From Yponomeuta sedellus (lineage: Eukaryota; Arthropoda; Insecta; Lepidoptera; Yponomeutidae): a stretch of DNA of 64,000 nucleotides. Where the stretch lies: assembly GCA_934045075.1 (NCBI GenBank), contig CAKOGX010000003.1, positions 31,001 through 95,000 of the forward strand. The letters are read 5' to 3'. Below the pieces are notes generated by a model. That model worked only from the letters and a program-made list of their open reading frames with translations. It searched no databases and was not told where the DNA came from. How positions within the stretch are numbered: the first letter of the stretch is position 1; each line of letters begins with the position of its first letter. Below, piece by piece: positions 51,601 to 60,600 of this stretch. A program made the translations under genes and the position numbers.

Positions 51601-54600
51601 GCGCTCCGCTGTCATCAGCTCCGAACATCCGTAGTTGACCACGTTACCCTGCGAGGAAAGTTATGCGTATTTAAATTTTTCAATAGTTAAGCAACACCAG
51701 GCGCGGTCAGGTACAGGACGGGTGAGCGTCCCGTGACTACCGCTAGTGGCATTTTTCCGAGCGCTTCCGTGGTTCGCAAGGCACGTTGAGCCGTCGGTGC
51801 CGGCTGTCATATAATGGCAGTCGTTAAGCCATGTCAGAGGCCTTATGGGCGGCTTGATAACTTCTGTCAGTAAGGCCCGCCATTGTCTTACAATCCTCCA
51901 CCAACCCGGACTTGGCCCCCGTGGTGGAGTATAGCCTAGCCTTCCTGCGATGCAGGAAGAGGCCCGTGCCGAAATTTTTAAAGTAATTTAATACATCATT
52001 ATCAGCCGACCACGGTTTAATTTGAAAATTACAACTGATATATTTGAAACTTACAATGCATGAATTTGGAGTTTTCTGCTGAAAAAATGTGGAAATTTTT
52101 GCTCAATAGTTTAAATTTACAACTGATCAATTCGAAATTTACAACTAAAAATTTCAAACTTTGTGCTCAATACGTTAAATTTGCAACTGATAAATATGAA
52201 ATTTTTACACTATTTTTATTTTTAATGCACTAACCCGTGCTAAGGAACAAATTTAAAAACCTATTTAGAGGCTAAAAATTTCACCCATGCCGGGATTCGA
52301 ACCCGCAACCTCTGGCTATCCGTACCAGCGCTCTACCAATTGAGCCAATGGGCGACTCACGACATGAAATTTTTAACTGATCGTTTTAAAATTTACAAAG
52401 TTTAATTTACTGCTAAATAATTAGGAATTGATTTGCTGAATAATTTAAATTTACATCAAATTTATTTCGAATTTTCTGCTGAATAATTAGGATTTTTTTT
52501 GCTGAATTTAAAATTGCAACTGATAAATTTGAAAATTACAACTGCAATTGTATAATAGTACTCGTATAATAAATTTATTTGCTGATGAATGAAGGAATTT
52601 CGGATGATAAATTTGAAAGTACTACCAAGCTACTTATTGGTGCTTAGTCCACGCTAGATGGAATGATTGATTGATTGCTTACAACAAATATTTCAAGAGG
52701 CCTTGTTAACTCATCGATTGATAACAGGATTATTTAGTTATAAGGAAGGTTTAAGCCCCTGGAAACTTTTGTATAATTACATAAGCTATGCACTATACGT
52801 GAATACAAGTGACCACCACTGTAAAGCCTGTTTGTGTATATTTTATTTATTAAGAACATAAAAAGAGGCGTTACACAACCCGAAAATTCGCACAAAGCTT
52901 CGTCACTATATTCGTTCGTGGTATAAATAGCACTATAAATGTACCATCATGTTTGTGCAATATAGAAATACTGTTACGGGCTAGGGTTCTGGATTTGGAT
53001 GTAAAACGCCAATGACAACTTCTTAGGATTTATTCACGCAGGGTCTGGTCTGCAGGTCTTCACGACACGAAGTCCACACGTAGATTCCAATCGCAGGTCC
53101 AATCGAAGTCCAATAGTATCGCTGAGGTCGTAGGTTATCGCTCGTATCGCAGGTATGTTCACTTGAAGTTCACTCTTCGCTATTCCAAACGGAACTGACA
53201 GCTATTTATATCCGCCGGCCAGGGTTCTAGAACATTCCCGTAACTATGTACCTACACTCGGTACACGCGGCAAGGTCGCTCGAACAGTTACACATTTAAA
53301 GAGTTTTGAACCTTACTCTAGTGGACATACGAGTCATTATTGCTTGCAGCGTTTATTGTTTACTAAAACGCAGCATGCGGCGACTATTCGATAGGCTTCC
53401 AGAAGGCTCTATTCTAGATGGTTCGGGATAGGACCGCGACAATACTTTACTTATTTAGTTTGTTTATGTATTTTAATGTAAAAATATATTTGGATGTCAA
53501 TCTAGCTTAAAAATCGCGAATATTACAATATTATATTATGATTATCTACATAACAATCATAGTAAGTTTTCTTTTTGTCTGTTTACATGTAAAATGTATA
53601 TATTAGTATATTATAATTATATATGTATGTTTGTATAATACTCGTATATAAATTAGTAATATTTATTATATTAAGTATATATGTATATGTAATATATGTA
53701 TATATAATATATATATGAATATTAGTTGTAAGTCAGTTTATGTACATACTCTTCCTGTATACTTCATGTACACCTACCTACCTACTCTCTTCATCTTTCA
53801 GTTCTATCCATCCCAAGGTTGTCTGTAAGAGATCGCTTTTAGCGATAAGACCGCCAATTGTATACGGCAATAGTTAGATATGTAAGCCTTATTATAAAAT
53901 TTGTTTTCTAGTGTGTACAATAAAGAGTTCTAATCTAATCTAATCTATATTATACTAAGATTGTCCTTGAGAAGTATGTGTAGTGTTACTTTGAATGACA
54001 GGATACGCAATAGTCTGGTTAGAGAACGTCGTGGACTGAAAGAGGATGTAGTGACTAGAATTGAGAAAGGAATGCTGCGTTGGTTTGGACATGTGGAGAG
54101 GATGAAGGGAGAAAGATTGACGAAACAAATATATACTGCGAATGTGAGTGGAAGGGTTGGTAAAGGTCGTCCCAGGCGGACATACATCGACCATACATGA
54201 TCTGTCAGGATCGTTGCAAGTGGCAGTCCCTGGTCTCTGCCTACCCCTCTGGGATACAGGCGTGAGGTTATATGTATGTATGTACTAAGATTGTTACTTG
54301 TTTTACATGACTAATAAGCAAAATAAATAAATGTATCGAGCTGCACGTCAGAGCCGAGTATCTCGCGCCAGTACCTGCGCGTCAAAGCCGAGTCTCTCGC
54401 GCCAGTACCTGTGCGTCAAAGCCGAGTATCGGCGCCAGTACCTGTGCGTCAAAGCCGAGTCTCTCGCGCCAGTACCTGTGCGTCAAAGCCGAGTATCGGC
54501 GCCAGTACCTGTGCGTCAAAGCCAAGTCTCTTGCGCCAGTACCTGTGCGTCAAAGCCAAGTATCGGCGCCAGTACCTGTGCGTCAAGCTGAGTATCTCGC

Positions 54601-57600
54601 GCCAGTACCTGTGCGTCGAAGCCGAGTATCTCGCGCCAGTACCTGTGCGTCGAAGCCGAGTATCTCGCGCTAGTACCTGTGCGTCGAAGCCGAGTATCTC
54701 GCGCTAGTACCTGTGCGTCGAAGCCGAGTATCTCGCGCCAGTACCTGTGCGTCGAAGCCGAGTATCTCGCGCCAGTACCTGCGCGTCAAAGCCGAGTATC
54801 TCGCGCCAGTACCTGTGCGTCAAAGCCGAGTATCTCGCGCCAGTACCTGTGCGTCAAAGCCGAGTATCTCGCGCCAGTACCTGTGCGTCAAAGCCGAGTA
54901 TCCCGCGCCAGTACCTGTGCGTGCAAGCCGAGTATCTCGCGCCAGTACCTGTGCGTGCAAGCCGAGTATCTCGCGCCAGTACCTGTTCGTCAAAGCCGAG
55001 CATCTCGCGCCAGTACCTGTGCGTCAAAGCCGAGTATCTCGCGCCAGTACCTGTGCGTCAAAGCCGAGTATCTCGCGCCAGTACCTGTGCGTCAAAGCCG
55101 AGTATCTCGCGCCAGTACCTGTGCGTGCAAGCCGAGTATCTCGCGCCAGTACCTGTGCGTCAAACCCGAGTATCTCACGCCAGTACCTGTGCGTCAAAGC
55201 CGAGTATCTCGCGCCAGTACCTGTGCGTCGAAGCCGAGTATCTCGCGCCAGTACCTGTGCGTCGAAGCCGAGTATCTCGCGCCAGTACCTGTGCGTCAAA
55301 GCCGAGTATCTCGCGCCAGTACCTGCGCGTCAAAGCCGAGTATCTCGCGCCAGTACCTGTGCTTCAAACCCGAGTATCTCGCGCCAGTACCTGTGCGTCA
55401 AAGCCGAGTATCTCGCGCCAGTACCTGTGCGTCAAAGCCGAGTATCTCGCGCCAGTACCTGTGCGTCAAAGCCGAGTATCCCGCGCCAGTACCTGTGCGT
55501 GCAAGCCGAGTATCTCGCGCCAGTACCTGTGCGTGCAAGCCGAGTATCTCGCGCCAGTACCTGTGCGTCAAAGCCGAGTATCTCGCGCCAGTACCTGTGC
55601 GTCAAAGCCGAGTATCTCGCGCCAGTACCTGTGCGTCAAAGCCGAGTATCTCGCGCCAGTACCTGTGCGTCAAAGCCGAGTATCTCGCGCCAGTACCTGT
55701 GCGTCAAAGCCGAGTATCTCGCGCCAGTACCTGTGCGTCAAAGCCGAGTATCTCGCGCCAGTACCTGTGCGTCAAAGCCGAGTATCTCGCGCCAGTACCT
55801 GTGCGTCGAAGCCGAGTATCTCGTGGCTGAGCGAGGAGGTTCGTCCGCTGCGGACCTCGTGAACGTGTCTGAACATGTTGAGTCGTGCCGAGCCGCGCCC
55901 GTTGTCCAGCTCGCCTGGTGAACCACATACATCACATAAGACATCTGTGCAACTTCCACATGTAAACATACAAAGTACAAGTTGTTACCCTATTGCATCT
56001 TCTTCGTCAGGCTATATTAGTCCACTGCTGGACATAGCCCTCCCCTAATGAGCGCCATAGCGCAAGGTTGTGCCATCATTGGGGGGTAATGGCCATAATC
56101 CCCACGCTGGGCATGCGGGTTGGGGATCGCAGTTCGGTGTAATTGTACTGCAGGGGGCGCTGCTGCCCACCCCCCGGTTTGTGTCCCTTAGTCGTCTTTT
56201 ACGACACCCGCGGGAAGAATTTGGGTATTGCATAAATAATAATATTTATTTCCAGAACAAGTCCAATACATTTCAAACACAAACGCACACACACACACAA
56301 TAAAGGAACTTAAAGTAAATTCCATTAAATCATTAATTTACTTATTGATACTTTTATTGCCATTTCAAGCGCTAGGGTAATTGAACACCTCAGATACCCA
56401 GGTTTTCTTTCTCACATGCTATAGTACATTTAATTTAATTTGTCAACTGGTGAACTTCTAGCATTATTAATGTAAGAAATTAATGTAAGATATTTTCTGA
56501 TTCACCGAAAATATCTTACGTTTATACGTTGTCTAACCGTTGGGCGTGCCTCCCCTCACTCACCCTGAGTCAGCACGCCGATGAGCGTCCTCCCCTCACT
56601 CACCCTGAGTCAGCACGCCGATGAGCGTGGACTTGCCAGCCTCGTTAGCTCCGGTCACAGCAACCCGCAGCTCTACGCTCTGCTGCGTCTCTGCCAGCTG
56701 GTGGAGGCAAGGATAATAATAATAACAATAATAATAGACATTTCGGAAGAAAAAAAAACAGTGTTCCATAGTTATGTTAGTCCTCGTCAGGCTATACTAG
56801 TCCACTGCTGGACATAGCCCTCCCCTAATGAGCGCCATAGCGCCCTGTCTTCAGCTTGCCGCATCCAGCATCTGCCGGCAGTTTTTCGCAGATCGTCATC
56901 CCACCCAGTTGGAGGGCGTCCCACACTACGTTAGAAACTTAAAAAAAATAATCTAAACTAAAGGTAAAACTATGTTAGTAGGCTTAATATCAACGTTCTT
57001 GTAAACTCATTCACTCAGATAGAATAGCGTAAGATAAAATAAGATAAAAATATGACGGCCTCGCTAGCGCAGCGGTTTGGCACGCTGTCTGTACAACTCA
57101 AAGATTCAAAAGTCCTTTAAAAAGCGCGCAGTTGCGCCCTTTTATTTGACGGTGGAGGACACGTACCTTTCTAATGTACACCTCAGCTACGGCCCTATGC
57201 GGGGTCACGACATGCGCGCTTTCGCACCATGCGTCTCAAAGTCCTCAAAGAGGCGCACAGTGCTTAAATGCATTTTTGTTGGAGAAAAACACAGTATTTT
57301 TCAATCCAGAGAATCAAAAGTTTTTCAAAAAGCGCGCAGTTGCGCATTTTTAACAAAGAACTACACATAATATTAATTAATAAGCACAGTATTTCCTAAT
57401 TCAGAGTCTCAAAAGCCCTTCCAAAAGCGCAATTGCGCTCTTTTACTATACGGTGATTGACATACCTTTCTAATGTAGACCTCAGCGACGGCCTGATGCG
57501 GCGCCACGCGTCTGACCGTGACGTGCGTCAAATGCACGCCCAAAGAACGCGCCATTCGACGCAAAGCGCATTTTTTTCAGAGATAAGCACAGTATTTCTT

Positions 57601-60600
57601 TAATTTGGAGACGCAAAGTCCTTCAAAAAGTGCACAGTTGCGCACTTTTACCAGATTTTTCTAATTTAGATATTTAATTTAGAGACGCAAAGTCCTTCCA
57701 AAAGCGCGCAATTGCGCACCTTTACCACAAAAAACACTTTATTTCAACGCAGACCGATACAATACCTTCCTGATGTAGGCCTCGGCAACGGCCCGGTGCG
57801 GCGCCACGCGCCTGGCCGTGACGTGTGTCAAATGCGCGTCCAGAGATCGCCATTCGATGCAAAGAGCATTTTTTTTCGGAAATAAACACAGTTTTTTTTT
57901 AAATTAGGACACGCAAAGTCCTTCCTCAAGTCTTAAGAGATCACTTTTAATTATAAGGCCGGGGTTTGTACTCTAAGGTTAAGAAATATATGTGTAATTT
58001 CCATTTTTATGTACAATAAAGTGTTCTCTATCTCTATTTATCGTTCAAAAAGTGCGTAATTGTGCACTTTTACCATTTAATTTAGAGATGCAATGTCCAT
58101 CAAAAAGCGCGCAATTGCGCCCTTTTATTTGACGGTGTAGGCCACATACCTTCCTGATGTAGACCTCTGCGACGGCCCGGTGCGGCGCGACGCGCCTGGC
58201 CGTGACGTGCGCCAGATGCGCGCCCAGCGCGCGCGCCATGCGCCTCAAAGTCCGCAGCGAGGCGCGCAGTGCGCGCGCGCGCAGGCCTCGCAGCGCGCCG
58301 CAGTCGCGCACCCGCCCACCAGGTAGATGGCCGCGCCGCCGCCCGAGCGGAGCCGCCATTTCAGCTGCGCGGACAACGTTCCGAATTGAGTAGCTGTGCG
58401 GAATGTGCTTCTATTTCGACCGTGCAGATGAAATTCTGTTACATCTGTGCGGATGAGGTTCTATTATGTCTGTGCGGACAACGGTTTGGAATAGAATAGC
58501 TGTGCGGAATATGTTTCTATTTCGCCCGTGCAGATGAAATTCTGTTATATCTGTGCGAATGAGGTTCTATTATGTCTGTGCGGACAACGGTTTGGAATAG
58601 AATAGCTGTGCGGAATATGTTTCTATTTCGCCCGTGCAGATGAAATTCTGTTATATCTGTGCGAATGAGGTTCTATTATGTCTGTGCGGACAACGGTTTG
58701 GAATAGAATAGCTGTGCGGAATATGTTTCTATTTCGCCCGTGCAGATGAAATTCTGTAATATCTGTGCGAATGAGGTTCTATTATGTCTGTGCGGACAAC
58801 GGTTTGGAATAGAATAGCTGTGCGGAATATGTTTCTATTTCGCCCGTGCAGATGAAATTCTGTTATATCTGTGCGGATGAGGTTATATTAAGTCTGTGCG
58901 GACAACGGTTTGGAATAGAATAGCTGTGCGGAATATGTTTTTATTTCGACCGTGCAGATGAAATTCTGGTTATATCTGTGCGGATGAGGTTCTTTTATAT
59001 CTGTGCGGACAATTTGTTGTTTTAGATGTGCAGACAATGTTTTGTTTTAGCTGCGCGGATAACGGTTCGGAATGGAGTAGTTGTGCGAAATAAAAATAAA
59101 ATACTATTTATTATAAAATTTCACAATTTATAAAAGGGTAAAGACCCCGTACTAGGTAAAAACCTGTATTACGGAAAGTCCTTCTTTTTCGATTACCATT
59201 GTGGAAAAAAAACAATTTCTTAAAATAGTGTTTAGTACACCATTAAAAAAAAAGGAAACATTTATTTAAATTGCCATAAATGTACACACATAAAAAATAA
59301 CACAGTAATGGGAAAGATGAACATCATTATACTATTTTTATTTTTAATGCACTTAACCGTGCTAAGGACAAATTTAAAAACCTATTTAGAGGCCAGAAGC
59401 AATGTATGTGCCTGCATGTAAATGTTATAATTCCGAACCGTTGTCCGCGCAGCTGAAACAAAACATTGTTCGCACAGATATAATAGAATCTCATCCGCAC
59501 AGATATAACAGAATTTCATCTGCACGGTCGAAATAGATACACATTTTAGTTTTTTAATTTTATAGTTATTTCTTAGTTCTTTTGAAAAGTAATATCGAAC
59601 TGTTTATTGTATTTTTACTTCCTAATTGATGTTCATCTTTAAAAACCTATTTAGAGGCTAAAAATTTCACCCATGCCGGGATTCGAACCCGCAACCTCTG
59701 GCTATCCGTGCCGGCGCTCTACCAATTGAGCCAATGGCACGGATAGCCAGAGGTTGCGGGTTCGAATCCCGGCATGGGTGAAAATTTTTAGCCTCTAAAT
59801 AGGTTTTTAGTATACAGTTTCATATTACTATCTTTTCAACAAAATTTCAAAAAGAACTAAGAAATAACTATAAAATTAATAAACTAAATTGTGTATCTAT
59901 TTCGACCGTGCAGATGAAATTCCATTATGTCTGTACGGATGAGATTATATTATATTTGTGCGGACAATGTATTGTTTTAACTGCGCGAACAACAGTTCGG
60001 AATGGATTTATCCGGACACGGATATTGATAGCGACGGTATTGCAGCAGTTAGACGACGGCTGGCTGCGAATTTTTTTTTTAGAAGTGAGTGAGTACGCTC
60101 TCTTCGCATTATTTATGTATAAATTTTAGCTATATATTTTTCCTTCTGAAATGCTTACACCTTAATTTATTTTTCACTGAAACTCGTTTTTTTGCGGTGA
60201 CTTAATCTCAGTTAATCATTAGTTTTAACAATTTATGGCTACAAGTGGAAGCCTGTTAATGGACTTTCTGTTTCATATTTTTAAATAGCATTAAGTGATA
60301 TAATGCCAATGGCTTTCCTAAAACTAAATAAATAAAAATAATAATAAATAGAATATTATTTATTGCTGTGTGGAATACTTTTTATTTCGACCGTGCAGAT
60401 AAAATTCTATTATATCTGTGCGGACAATGTTTTGTTTTAGATGTGCGGACAGTGGTTTGGAATAGAATAGTTGTGCGGAATATGTTTGTATTTCAACCGT
60501 GCAAATGAAATTCTATTACACCTGTGCGGATGAGATTCTATTATAGATATGCGGACAATGTTTTGTTTTAGCTGAGCGGGCAATGTTTTATTTCAGCTGC

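Noticed and set aside
54331..55921. Three overlapping + strand open frames of 371-402 codons rich in Ser-Arg-Ala-Thr-Cys
   Set aside because: They are translations of a 34-bp tandem repeat in all frames. The repeat derives from the opposite-strand exon, and there are no domains and no codon bias.
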